Origin: Actinomycetota bacterium
Lineage (GTDB): Bacteria; Actinomycetota; Thermoleophilia; Solirubrobacterales; Thermoleophilaceae
Direction: 5' to 3'
Assembly: GCA_005883295.1 (NCBI GenBank)
Contig: VAWV01000048.1
Location: forward strand, 1 to 7,243
Length of the DNA stretch: 7,243 nt
Position numbers and translations under genes: made by a program. The notes below the pieces were generated by a model. It was not told the DNA's origin. It saw only the letters and a list, made by a program, of their open reading frames with translations, and did no database searches. Shown piece after piece: positions 1 to 6,373 of this stretch. How positions within the stretch are numbered: the first letter of the stretch is position 1; every line of letters begins with the position of its first letter.

Positions 1-461
1 ATCACCCAGTCGTCGCCGTCACGGGTGGCGCGCGTCGAGATCGCCTGGACGTCCGAGCCGAGGCCGGGCTCCGACAGCGAGAAGGCGGCCCTGATCTCAC
101 CGGTGCCCATGCGCGACAGGAAGCGGTCCTTCTGGTCGTCCGTGCCGAACTTCATCAGCAGGTACGAGCCGATGAAGTGGGTGTTGACGATGCCGGAGAT
201 CGAGATCCAGCCGCGCGACAGCTCCTCCACGATCATCGCGTAGGTGGTGAGGTCGAGTCCCATCCCGCCGTACTCCTCGGGGATGGTCACGCCGAACAGC
301 CCGAGCTCCTTCATCTGCTCCACGACCGCCTCGGGGAACTTGTCCTCGTGGTCGTACTCCTCGGCGATCGGGATGACCTGCTCGTCGACGAACTGCCGCA
401 CCATCTCGGTGATCGCGCGCTGCTCGTCGGTCTTCTCGGTGAACGGCGTGGCTACCGCCAA
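1..461 (-). CDS. Acyl-CoA dehydrogenase, N-terminal part (runs off left edge)
   Basis: Partial flavoprotein dehydrogenase of the acyl-CoA dehydrogenase family, which oxidises acyl-CoA thioesters to 2-enoyl-CoA with FAD and passes electrons to electron-transfer flavoprotein. The visible 153 codons cover the N-terminal helical domain (about residues 8-120), including FGVTIPEEYGGMGLD and YAMIVEELSR, and the beginning of the beta domain with AFSLSEPGLGSD, the counterpart of the family's flavin/substrate-binding TEP-x-x-GSD signature. The catalytic glutamate region lies beyond the window edge. The start is TTG at 459-461, chosen because a perfect AGGAGG lies 5 bases upstream and because the protein there begins MAVATPFTEKTDEQ, as relatives do. 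It lies 85 bases downstream of the NlpC/P60 gene on the same strand, so co-transcription is possible. Substrate chain length cannot be told. Family assignment is firm; the exact role is open. Confidence 0.93.
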   Translation of the reverse strand, partial: MAVATPFTEKTDEQRAITEMVRQFVDEQVIPIAEEYDHEDKFPEAVVEQMKELGLFGVTIPEEYGGMGLDLTTYAMIVEELSRGWISISGIVNTHFIGSYLLMKFGTDDQKDRFLSRMGTGEIRAAFSLSEPGLGSDVQAISTRATRDGDDWV

Positions 462-466
462 GTCGA

Positions 467-472
467 CCTCCT
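467..472 (-). promoter_or_regulatory. Shine-Dalgarno AGGAGG for acyl-CoA dehydrogenase
   Basis: On the minus strand a perfect AGGAGG stands 5 bases before the TTG at 459-461. It decides the start of the acyl-CoA dehydrogenase, since no ATG is available at that place. Confidence 0.85.
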
Positions 473-481
473 GGTCGGCTC

Positions 482-499
482 GTTGACTGCCGAGTCAGC
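482..499. repeat. Inverted repeat TGACT-GCCG-AGTCA upstream of acyl-CoA dehydrogenase
   Basis: GTTGACTGCCGAGTCAGC contains perfect 5-base arms (TGACT/AGTCA) around GCCG. On the plus strand RNA the stem could extend to 7 pairs with one G-U. It sits about 10 bases upstream of the Shine-Dalgarno of the acyl-CoA dehydrogenase and downstream of the NlpC/P60 stop. There is no T-run, so it is not a convincing intrinsic terminator; an operator for a fatty-acid regulator is the more likely reading, but this is inference. The rest of 500-546 holds only GC-rich short hairpins, such as GGGT-TGGCG-ACCC at 531-543. Confidence 0.4.
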
Positions 500-546
500 A
501 GGATACCCGCCGCCGCCGCAGGCCCGGCGAGGGTTGGCGACCCGGT

Positions 547-1095
547 CTAGATGCCCGGATGGCGGGCGACGAATCCGTCGGTCGAACGCTTGGCGCCCCA
601 CCGCGGACCACTGCCCGGCTTTGCGCCGTGCTGCGCGCCGTACGAGTCGCGGTAGCCGGTGTCGAAGCGGAGCCCGGCGACCATCATGAACGCGTGGCCG
701 GAGTTCGCGTAGACCGTGACCCACTTACCGGCGCCGCTGCGGGCCCAGCTCATGAACTCCGTGGAGTCCATGGGACGGCTGATCAGATGCGCTCCGTGCA
801 GCGCGAACGAGACGGAGCCCGAGCAGTCGTAAGCGGAGTCGTTCCAGCTCCCGTGGCCGCCGCCGTACCTGTACGGCTTGGTGACGATCTTGTTGGCGGC
901 TGCGATGATCTGCTTCACCTTCTCGGGGGCGTCGGAGGGCGCGATCGCCTTGCCGTGGACCAGCCGGGCCTTGTGGGGCGGCGGCTTGTACTGGGCGCCG
1001 CCGGTCTGGGCCCCGAGCACCGTGGCCGGCAGCAGGCATGCGAGAGCCGCGACGAACGCGGCCAGCAGGATTGTCGGATATCCCCGGTTCGGCAT
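547..1095 (-). CDS. Secreted NlpC/P60-family peptidoglycan endopeptidase
   Basis: A 182-residue exported cysteine peptidase likely to cut peptide stems of cell-wall peptidoglycan. Residues 1-29 form a Sec-type signal peptide (N-terminal R4, hydrophobic core 8-27, probable cleavage after VLGA at 29). A short linker rich in Pro and Gly follows, then an NlpC/P60-type domain from about residue 58: PYRYGGGHG (74-82), the nucleophile motif YDCSGSVSF with C91, and the base in SGHAFMMV with H134. The third catalytic polar residue would be near 145 and is not certain. The C-terminal GFVARHP end matches related actinobacterial proteins I recall. The length is that of a single-domain enzyme with no SH3 or LysM module. 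The ATG at 1093-1095 is preceded by the purine-rich GAAAGAG and directly by a c-di-AMP riboswitch, which links expression to cell-wall/osmotic signalling. The exact bond cleaved is unknown. Confidence 0.88.
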   Translation of the reverse strand: MPNRGYPTILLAAFVAALACLLPATVLGAQTGGAQYKPPPHKARLVHGKAIAPSDAPEKVKQIIAAANKIVTKPYRYGGGHGSWNDSAYDCSGSVSFALHGAHLISRPMDSTEFMSWARSGAGKWVTVYANSGHAFMMVAGLRFDTGYRDSYGAQHGAKPGSGPRWGAKRSTDGFVARHPGI

Positions 1096-1106
1096 TCTCT
1101 TTCGTC

Positions 1107-1219
1107 CGCCTGCGGGGTTAGCTGACGGGCTCGCGCTGAAAGAGCTTGCGCGTCCCCTCCTGAGAGGAGATTCGCCCCTGAACTTGGGTCCCCCGTTCCG
1201 CTGGTGAGCGGATTCGGCG
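1107..1219 (-). promoter_or_regulatory. c-di-AMP riboswitch (ydaO-yuaA type)
   Basis: The leader of the NlpC/P60 gene, read on the minus strand, carries the conserved blocks of the ydaO/c-di-AMP aptamer in the right order: CGCCGAATCC, GGAACGGGGGACCCAA, GGGGCGAATCTCC (consensus GGGGUGAAUC), GGGACGCGCAAGCTC and AGCCCGTCAGCTAACC, ending GCAGGCG. The AGCCCGUCAGCUAACC block is identical to the Bacillus subtilis ydaO aptamer as I remember it. The closing stem can be drawn as CGCC (1216-1219) with GGCG (1107-1110). The aptamer ends about 11 bases before the ATG, next to the GAAAGAG ribosome-binding purines, so control could act on translation initiation; no separate terminator with a U-run is visible between aptamer and gene. 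This class usually turns expression off when c-di-AMP is high and is often found before cell-wall hydrolases in actinobacteria (established knowledge). Confidence 0.93.
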
Positions 1220-1272
1220 TGCGCGGCAACCTAGCAGACCGCCGCGACTGAATATTCGCCGCAGGTTCTTCC

Positions 1273-1288
1273 CGCCCTGCAACGGGCG
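1273..1288. other. Short GC hairpin in divergent intergenic region
   Basis: CGCCC-TGCAAC-GGGCG can form a 5-pair stem with a 6-base loop. It lies between the riboswitch leader and the divergent acyl-CoA synthetase, inside the 247-base intergenic region 1096-1342 that must hold promoters for both directions. The AT-rich patch at 1250-1257 (AATATT on either strand) just before the riboswitch could belong to its -10 region, but no good -35 is seen. Confidence 0.25.
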
Positions 1289-1329
1289 CTAAACCTCAAA
1301 ACCGCGCGCTAGAGCGGAAAGTCACAAGT

Positions 1330-1335
1330 TACGAT
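1330..1335 (+). promoter_or_regulatory. -10 element TACGAT, likely leaderless start of acyl-CoA synthetase
   Basis: TACGAT fits the actinobacterial TANNNT -10 and ends 7 bases before the GTG at 1343, so transcription would begin at or next to the start codon. No Shine-Dalgarno is present between them, consistent with a leaderless message. No clear -35 is visible. Confidence 0.5.
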
Positions 1336-1342
1336 CAGGCCG

Positions 1343-2694
1343 GTGAACTTCGCTCGCGACGTGGTCGACTCGGCGCCGCGGGCGCGGACCGCGCTCGTCG
1401 CGCTGGCCGCCGACGGGTCGCGGCGGGAGATCGAGTTCGGGGAGGTCTCCGACCGCTCCGCGCGGCTGGCCGGGTGGCTGCTCGCGCGCGGCATCGGACC
1501 GGGGCACGTCGTGATCACGGTCATCGGGAACCGCCCGGAATGGGTCTACGCGATGGTCGCGTGCTTCCGGATCGGAGCCGTGGCGCTGCCATGCACCGAG
1601 CAGCTCCGGGCCGCCGACCTGGCGATGCGGATCGAGCGGGTCGACCCTCGAATCGTGCTGTGCGACGAGCGCGACGTCGAGGAGGTGAAGCGCAGCGGCT
1701 TCGACGGACCGGTCGCTGCCGTACCCGACGAGCGGCTCTTCGATGCCGATCCCGCCCCGGCCGCCGAGCTCGCTCCAACCGATCCGGCGCTCATCACGTT
1801 CACCTCGGGCACCGCGGGAGAGCCCAAGCCGATCCGGCACGGCCAGCGCTACCTGGACGGGCAGCGGGTGCAGGCGGAGCACTGGTTCGGGGCGCGGCCC
1901 GACGACCTGTGCTGGTGCACGGCGGCGAGCGGATGGTCGAAGTCGGCGCCGAGCGGCGGCTCGACGTCGTGGAGCGGGAGCGCGTGACGGTGCTGTGCAT
2001 GGCGCCGACCGAGTACCGCGCGGTGGCCAAGCGCGCCGAGCTGAGGCCGCTCCCATCGCTCCGGCACGCGGTGGCGGCGGGCGAGCCGCTCAATCCCGAG
2101 ATCGTGCACCTGTGGCGCGACGCCACGGGGCTCGAGGTCCACGACGGGTACGGACAGACCGAGACGGGCGCGCTCACCGGGATGCCGATCGGCCCGCCTG
2201 TGAGGCCCGGCTCGATGGGATTGCCGCTGCCGGGCTTCCGGCTGTGGGTCGAGGACGATGAGCTGTGTGTCGACCCGTCGACGGTTCCGACGTTCTTCCT
2301 CGACGGCGGTCCGGGCACGTGGCGCACGGGCGACCGGGTCCGCCAGGACGAGGACGGCTACCTCTGGTTCGAGGGCCGCTCGGACGACGTGATCATCTCC
2401 GCGGGTTACCGGATCGGTCCGTTCGAGGTGGAGTCCGCGCTGGTCTCCCACCCGGCCGTGGCCGAGGCGGCGGCGGTGGCGGCGCCGGACGAGGAGCGAG
2501 GGTCGGTGGTCAGGGCGGTGGTCGTGCTGCGCGAGGGCCACGAGCCGACCGAGGCGCTCGTGCGCGAGCTGCAGGCGCACGCACGGGCGCAGACGGCGCC
2601 CTACAAGTACCCGCGCATCGTCGACTTCACGGACGCCCTGCCGAAGACCGCGAGCGGCAAGATCCGGCGGGCGCTGCTGCGCGGCTCCGGGTAG
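1343..2694 (+). pseudogene. AMP-forming acyl-CoA synthetase, broken by an internal deletion near 1948
   Basis: An ANL-superfamily ligase (acyl/acetyl-CoA synthetase, medium-chain-like) that would activate a carboxylic acid to its CoA thioester through an acyl-adenylate. The first part, 1343 to about 1948 (202 codons), carries the P-loop TSGTAGEPK (residues 154-162) and ends in TAASGWSKSA. The rest continues in a different frame from about 1951 to the TAG at 2692-2694 (247 codons), with ERRLDVVERERVTVLCMAP, YGQTETG (2149-2169), the ribose-binding Asp in RTGDRV (2332-2334), the hinge region GRSDDVIISAGYRI, and the catalytic lysine of PKTASGKIRR (2659-2661). Relatives have about 20-25 further residues between SKSA and the ERL segment, so this is a deletion with length 1 modulo 3, not a simple frameshift. 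As written, translation ends at 1987. The start is GTG. It could be a genuine pseudogene or an assembly error, since both halves look well conserved. Confidence 0.88.
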
Positions 2695-2697
2695 CCT
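2692..2697 (+). promoter_or_regulatory. Candidate -10 TAGCCT for leaderless DUF255 gene
   Basis: TAGCCT fits TANNNT and again ends exactly 7 bases before a GTG start (2705), the same geometry as for the synthetase upstream. It overlaps the synthetase stop codon. No Shine-Dalgarno lies in 2695-2704. This suggests the DUF255 gene has its own leaderless start, but read-through from upstream is also possible. Confidence 0.35.
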
Positions 2698-2704
2698 CGA
2701 AGTA

Positions 2705-4657
2705 GTGGCAAACCGGCTGGCGAACGAGACCTCTCCCTACCTCCTCCAGCACAAGGACAACCCCGTCGACTGGTACGCCTGGGGCGAGGAGGCGCTGGCG
2801 CGGGCGCGGGATGAGGACAAGCCGATCCTGCTCTCGATCGGGTACTCCGCCTGCCACTGGTGCCACGTGATGGAGCGCGAGTCGTTCGAGGACCGGGAGA
2901 CGGCGGCGCTGATGAACGACCGCTTCGTCTGCATCAAGCTCGACCGCGAGGAGCGCCCTGACATCGACGCCATCTACATGGAGGCGTGCATCGCGATGAC
3001 CGGGCACGGGGGCTGGCCGCTCAACGCGTTCCTCACGCCCGACCAGATCCCGTTCTACGCGGGCACGTACTTCCCGCCCGAGGACCGCGGGGGACTGCCG
3101 AGCTGGCGGCGGGTGCTCACCGGCGTGGCCCAGGCGTGGGACGTGAACCGCGATCAGATCCGCGAGGGCGGCGAGCGCGTGGCGGAGCGGCTGGCCGGCG
3201 GGGCGGTGCTGCGGCCGTCGCAGGAGGAGCTCGACGCGCGCGCGCTGGACGCGGCCGTGGAGGAGCTCCGTGGCCGCTACGACGAGCGGCACGGCGGCTT
3301 CGGCGGCGCACCCAAGTTCCCGCCCGCCTCGGCGATCGAGTTCCTGCTGAGGCGGGGGGAGCAGGAGATGACCGGGCACACGCTCCGTGCGATGGCGAGC
3401 GGCGGGATGTACGACCAGGTGGGCGGCGGGTTCGCCCGCTACTCGGTCGACGACCGGTGGCTCGTCCCCCACTTCGAGAAGATGCTGTACGACAACGCGC
3501 TCCTCGCGCGGGCCTACCTGCACGGCTGGCAGGTCACAGGTGACGAGCTCCTCCGGCGCGTCTGCGAGGAGACGCTCGACTGGATGCTCCGCGAGATGCG
3601 CGGGCCCGAGGGCGGCTTCTACTCGGCGCTCGACGCCGACTCCGAGGGCGAGGAGGGCAGGTTCTACGTGTGGACGATCGCGGAGCTGCGCTCGGTGCTT
3701 GGCGCCGACGCCGACGCCGCGATCGCCTACTTCGGCGCGACCGAAGGCGGGAACTTCGAGGGCCGCAACATCCTCACGCGCGGGGACGAGCCGCCCGCGG
3801 CGATCGACGAGATCCGCCGCCGCCTGTACGAGACGCGGGCCGAGCGAACGTGGCCCGGCCTCGACGACAAGCGCCTGACGGCGTGGAACGCGCTGGCGAT
3901 CGCCGCCCTGGCCGACGCCGGCTCGGCGCTCGAGCGCAGCGATTACGTGGACGCGGCGGTGCGCTGCACCGAGTTCGTCCAGCGCGACCTCCGCGAGGCG
4001 GACGGGCGCCTGCTGCGCAGCTTCAAGGACGGGACGGCGAAGCTCAACGCGTACCTCGAGGACCACGCTTTCCTGGTCGAGGCGCTCCTGACGCTCTACG
4101 AGGCCACCTTCGACCCGCGCTGGTTCGGCGCGGCGCGCGCCACCGCGGACGCGATGATCGAGCGCTTCGCCGACGAGGACCGGGGCGGGTTCTTCGAGAC
4201 CTCCTCGGACCACGAGCGGCTCGTGACACGCCGGAAGGACCTCGAGGACAATCCGATCCCCGCCGGAAACTCGAGCGCCGCCTACGGACTGCTCAGGCTT
4301 GCGGCGCTCACAGGAGAGCACGAGTACGAGCGCCGGGCGCTCGGGGTGCTGCGGTTGCTGCACCCGATCGCACCGCGGCAGCCGCAGGCCTTCCCCCACT
4401 TCCTACAGGCGCTCGACTTCCACCTGGCGACGGTGAGGGAGGTGGCCCTCGCGGGCGAGGACACCCGCCCTCTCGAACGGGTCGTGCGCGCCCGCTTCCG
4501 CCCGCACATCGTGCTGGCCGGCGGCGAGGCGGACGGGGTGCCGCTGCTGGCCGGCCGCGAGCCGGTCGACGGCCGCGCGGCGGCGTACGTGTGCGAGCAC
4601 TTCAGCTGCCAGCGGCCGGTGACGGAGCCTGCCGAGCTCGAGGCCCTGCTGGACTGA
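2705..4657 (+). CDS. Thioredoxin-domain protein of the DUF255/YyaL (SPATA20-like) family
   Basis: An intact 650-residue cytosolic protein of the DUF255 family (Bacillus YyaL, human SPATA20), about the usual length of 650-700. The N-terminal thioredoxin-like domain (about 3-165) opens with ANRLANETSPYLLQHKDNPV and has the redox motif in YSACHWCHVMERESF, with cysteines C50 and C53, plus GGWPLN (102-107) and FYAGTYFPPE. The remainder resembles an (alpha/alpha)6 six-hairpin barrel related to N-acylglucosamine epimerases and glycosidases, with family signatures VPHFEKMLYDNA (254-265), LDADSEGEEG (309-318), NPIPAGNSSAAYGLLRL and a C-terminal CQRPVT. Neither signal peptide nor membrane segment is seen. 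The biochemical role of the family is not settled. The start is GTG at 2705, chosen because the conserved N-terminus begins there; it follows the synthetase stop by 10 bases and ends 3 bases from the convergent glutamine synthetase stop. Confidence 0.95.
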   Translation: MANRLANETSPYLLQHKDNPVDWYAWGEEALARARDEDKPILLSIGYSACHWCHVMERESFEDRETAALMNDRFVCIKLDREERPDIDAIYMEACIAMTGHGGWPLNAFLTPDQIPFYAGTYFPPEDRGGLPSWRRVLTGVAQAWDVNRDQIREGGERVAERLAGGAVLRPSQEELDARALDAAVEELRGRYDERHGGFGGAPKFPPASAIEFLLRRGEQEMTGHTLRAMASGGMYDQVGGGFARYSVDDRWLVPHFEKMLYDNALLARAYLHGWQVTGDELLRRVCEETLDWMLREMRGPEGGFYSALDADSEGEEGRFYVWTIAELRSVLGADADAAIAYFGATEGGNFEGRNILTRGDEPPAAIDEIRRRLYETRAERTWPGLDDKRLTAWNALAIAALADAGSALERSDYVDAAVRCTEFVQRDLREADGRLLRSFKDGTAKLNAYLEDHAFLVEALLTLYEATFDPRWFGAARATADAMIERFADEDRGGFFETSSDHERLVTRRKDLEDNPIPAGNSSAAYGLLRLAALTGEHEYERRALGVLRLLHPIAPRQPQAFPHFLQALDFHLATVREVALAGEDTRPLERVVRARFRPHIVLAGGEADGVPLLAGREPVDGRAAAYVCEHFSCQRPVTEPAELEALLD

Positions 4658-4660
4658 GCC

Positions 4661-5883
4661 CTACAACACCGCCAGGTACCGATCCAGCTCCCAGCGCGAG
4701 ACCTGGATCCGGTAGTCCTCCCACTCCTTGCGCTTGATCTCGACGTAGCGGTTGAACATGTGCTCGCCGAGCGTGCGCAGCACCAGCTCGGACTCCGCGG
4801 TGAGCTCGATCGCCTCGCCGAGGGTCTCGGGCAGCTGCTCGATGCCCTGGCGCTTCCGCTCGTCCGGCGACAGGTGGTAGAGGTTGCGCTCCATCGGCTC
4901 CGGCAGCTCGTAGCCCTTCTCGATCCCCTCGAGGCCGGCCTGCAGCAGGGCCGCGAACGTGAGGTATGGGTTGCACGCCGGGTCCGGGCAGCGGAGCTCC
5001 ATGCGCGTGGCCTGCTCCTTTCCGGGGTGGTAGAGCGGGACGCGGACGAGCGCCGAGCGGTTGCGCCGCGACCAGGCGACGTACACCGGCGCCTCGAACC
5101 CGGGCACCAGCCGCTTGTAGGAGTTCACCCACTGGGCGAAGATCGAGGAGATCTCCCGGGCGTGCCGCAGCTGGCCGGCGATGAACGCCTTCCCCGTGGG
5201 TGAGAGGAAGTACTGGTCGTCAGCGTCGTAGAAGGCGTTGCGGCCCTCCTTGAAGAGCGACTGATGGGTGTGCATGCCGGACCCGTTCTCGCCGAAGAGG
5301 GGCTTGGGCATGAAGGTCGCGTGCCACCCGTACTTCATGGCGTACTCCTTCACGGTGATCCGGTACGTCATGCAGTCGTCGGCCATCTTCAGCGCCGGCG
5401 CGTAGCGCATGTCGATCTCGTGCTGCGAGGGGCCGACCTCGTGGTGCGTGTACTCCACGTGGATGCCGAGCTGCTCGAGGGCGAGCACGGTCTCGCGCCG
5501 GACGTCGGAGCCCGCGTCGAGCGTGGTGAGGTCGAAGTAGCCGCCCTCGTCGAGGATCTCGGGATCGTTTCCGTTCAGCTGGGCGCTCCGGAAGTAGAAG
5601 AACTCGAGCTCGGGGCCGACGTTGAAGGCGTCGACGGGAGCACCGCGAACGTGCCCGCATCCGGCATGGCTATCATGTCGGACTCCTCGATCGCGTTGAA
5701 GCCGGTGATCGAGGAGCCGTCGAAGCCCATTCCCCCCTCGAAAGCATCGTCGAGCTCCTGCGCGTTGATCGAGAAGCTCTTCAGCTGGCCCAGGATGTCC
5801 GTGAACCAGAGGCGGATGAATCGGATCTCCCGGTCCTGGACGAGGGCCTTCACGTCATCGGCGGTCTTCGGCTGGTCGGCCAT
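4661..5883 (-). pseudogene. glnA: Glutamine synthetase type I, broken by an internal deletion near 5633
   Basis: Glutamine synthetase makes glutamine from glutamate, ammonia and ATP. Residues 1-83 (5883 to about 5635) form most of the beta-grasp domain: FIRLWFTDILGQLKSF, MGFDGSSITGF, IEESDMIAMPD. The remaining 323 residues lie in another frame from about 5632 to the TAG at 4661-4663, with GPELEFFYF, the ATP/glutamate motifs NGSGMHTHQSLF, NSYKRLVPGFEAPVYVAW, ELRCPDPACNPYL, and the end WELDRYLAVL. Against Bacillus subtilis GlnA as I recall it, about 44 residues (the WxxxxxxVARxxCDI to GDPRxxLKR segment) are missing; restoring them gives about 450 residues, the GSI-alpha size. Deletion length is 1 modulo 3, so the reading frame is lost and translation stops at 5575. 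The Arg that mediates feedback inhibition in B. subtilis (R62) is Ala here (A64). The ATG has GAAGGAG 8 bases upstream. A sole glnA should be essential, so an assembly error or a second copy elsewhere is likely. Confidence 0.9.
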
Positions 5884-5891
5884 CGTGCGGG

Positions 5892-5898
5892 CTCCTTC
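5892..5898 (-). promoter_or_regulatory. Shine-Dalgarno GAAGGAG of glnA
   Basis: GAAGGAG on the minus strand lies 8 bases before the ATG at 5881-5883 and supports that start. It touches the palindrome CGCGAATCGCG at 5898-5908 (5-base arms, one central base), which could be a binding site but is unproven. Further upstream, TAGCCT at 5929-5934 fits a TANNNT -10, giving a transcript start near 5922 separate from the HxlR gene. Confidence 0.6.
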
Positions 5899-5946
5899 GC
5901 GAATCGCGGGTCGGCGGCGAGGCGCGGAAGGCTAGCTTGAGTGCGG

Positions 5947-5961
5947 CGACTGAGTCAGTCG
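5947..5961. repeat. Perfect 7-base-arm palindrome over the HxlR stop codon
   Basis: CGACTGAGTCAGTCG has perfect 7-base arms around a central G at 5954 and spans the stop codon of the HxlR gene (5955-5957). It is too tight for a full hairpin and has no following T-run, so a protein site is more likely than a terminator. It shares the TGACT/AGTC core with the inverted repeat at 482-499. Confidence 0.45.
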
Positions 5962-6314
5962 TCCAGCCACTCGCGCGCCCAGGCCTTGAGCGCGCGTACC
6001 GTCGGCTCGAGCGCGCGGCCCTTCGCGGTCACCTCATACTCGACCCGGACCGGAGAACCGTCGATCACCCGCCGCTCGACCATGCCCTCCGACTCGAGCT
6101 CCTTCAGGCGCTCGGAGAGGAGGCGGTCGGAGATGTCGGGGACCAGTCCGCGGATCTCCGAGAAGTGCGCCGGCCCGTCGAGAAGGACGAGCAGGATCGC
6201 GCCCGTCCAGCGCTTACCCACCAGCTCGACGGCGCGGTGGTACAGCGAGCAGCAGACCGAGCGGGCGGGTCGCGGCGTCTCACGGGTGGCTGTCGCGACC
6301 CGCGGTCGGGTCAC
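5955..6314 (-). CDS. HxlR-family winged-helix transcriptional regulator
   Basis: A 119-residue DNA-binding regulator of the HxlR (DUF24, MarR-like) family, normally a dimer that represses neighbouring stress or aldehyde/quinone-response genes. The winged helix-turn-helix spans about residues 24-100: VELVGKRWTGAILLVLLDGP, then HFSEIRGLVPDISDRLLSERLKELESEGMV (recognition helix in the DRLLSERLKELE part), and the wing RVEYEVTAKGRAL. A tandem Cys pair (C21, C22) precedes helix 1, where many HxlR proteins have their redox-sensing cysteine. The GTG at 6312-6314 is chosen because GGAGGAGGA stands 6 bases before it; the upstream in-frame ATG at 6339-6341 would give 128 residues but lacks its own ribosome-binding site. 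It follows the AhpD-like gene by 59 bases on the same strand and probably regulates it and itself (inference). Confidence 0.9.
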   Translation of the reverse strand: MTRPRVATATRETPRPARSVCCSLYHRAVELVGKRWTGAILLVLLDGPAHFSEIRGLVPDISDRLLSERLKELESEGMVERRVIDGSPVRVEYEVTAKGRALEPTVRALKAWAREWLDD

Positions 6315-6320
6315 GGTCGC

Positions 6321-6329
6321 TCCTCCTCC
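6321..6329 (-). promoter_or_regulatory. Shine-Dalgarno GGAGGAGGA deciding the HxlR start
   Basis: A strong GGAGGAGGA lies 6 bases before GTG 6312-6314. If the alternative ATG at 6339-6341 were used, these bases would instead encode Gly-Gly-Gly. Confidence 0.75.
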
Positions 6330-6347
6330 GCGGGCGGCCATACGTAG

Positions 6348-6353
6348 ATCGTA
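6348..6353 (-). promoter_or_regulatory. Candidate -10 TACGAT for the HxlR gene
   Basis: On the minus strand TACGAT (the same hexamer as at 1330-1335) ends 6 bases before the alternative ATG at 6341, within TAGCTACGATCTACGTA, which also contains a repeated CTACG. It suggests the regulator can be transcribed independently of the AhpD-like gene, possibly with autoregulation. Confidence 0.4.
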
Positions 6354-6373
6354 GCTAGGAGGCTCGCCGGGGC

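Noticed and set aside
500..543. Intrinsic terminator after the NlpC/P60 gene
   Set aside because: Small GC hairpins exist (for example 531-543) but are only 4-5 pairs and are not followed by a T-run.
1000..1095. Lipoprotein signal in the NlpC/P60 protein (ALAC at residues 17-20)
   Set aside because: The -3 position is Ala rather than Leu/Val/Ile and the cysteine lies inside the hydrophobic core; a normal signal peptidase site after VLGA fits better.
559..1125. 188-codon plus-strand open frame over the NlpC/P60 gene and riboswitch
   Set aside because: It runs antisense through a well-supported gene and a structured RNA and shows no motif; it is a GC-rich shadow.
1474..1940. Long open frame upstream of the second half of the acyl-CoA synthetase, suggesting a 406-residue protein
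   Set aside because: Before about 1950 the translation is Arg/Gly-rich shadow sequence; the conserved synthetase N-terminus is in another frame. Only the part after the deletion junction is real.
1943..1987. Programmed ribosomal frameshift in the acyl-CoA synthetase
   Set aside because: No slippery heptamer is seen and a block of conserved residues is missing at the junction, so frameshifting would not restore the protein.
2627..4399. 590-codon minus-strand open frame opposite the DUF255 gene
   Set aside because: A high-GC antisense shadow: low-complexity Arg/Val/Leu/Pro composition with no recognisable domain, while the plus strand encodes a clearly conserved protein.
4658..4660. Bidirectional terminator between the DUF255 gene and glnA
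   Set aside because: Only 3 bases separate the stops, and no hairpin with T-run is visible around them.
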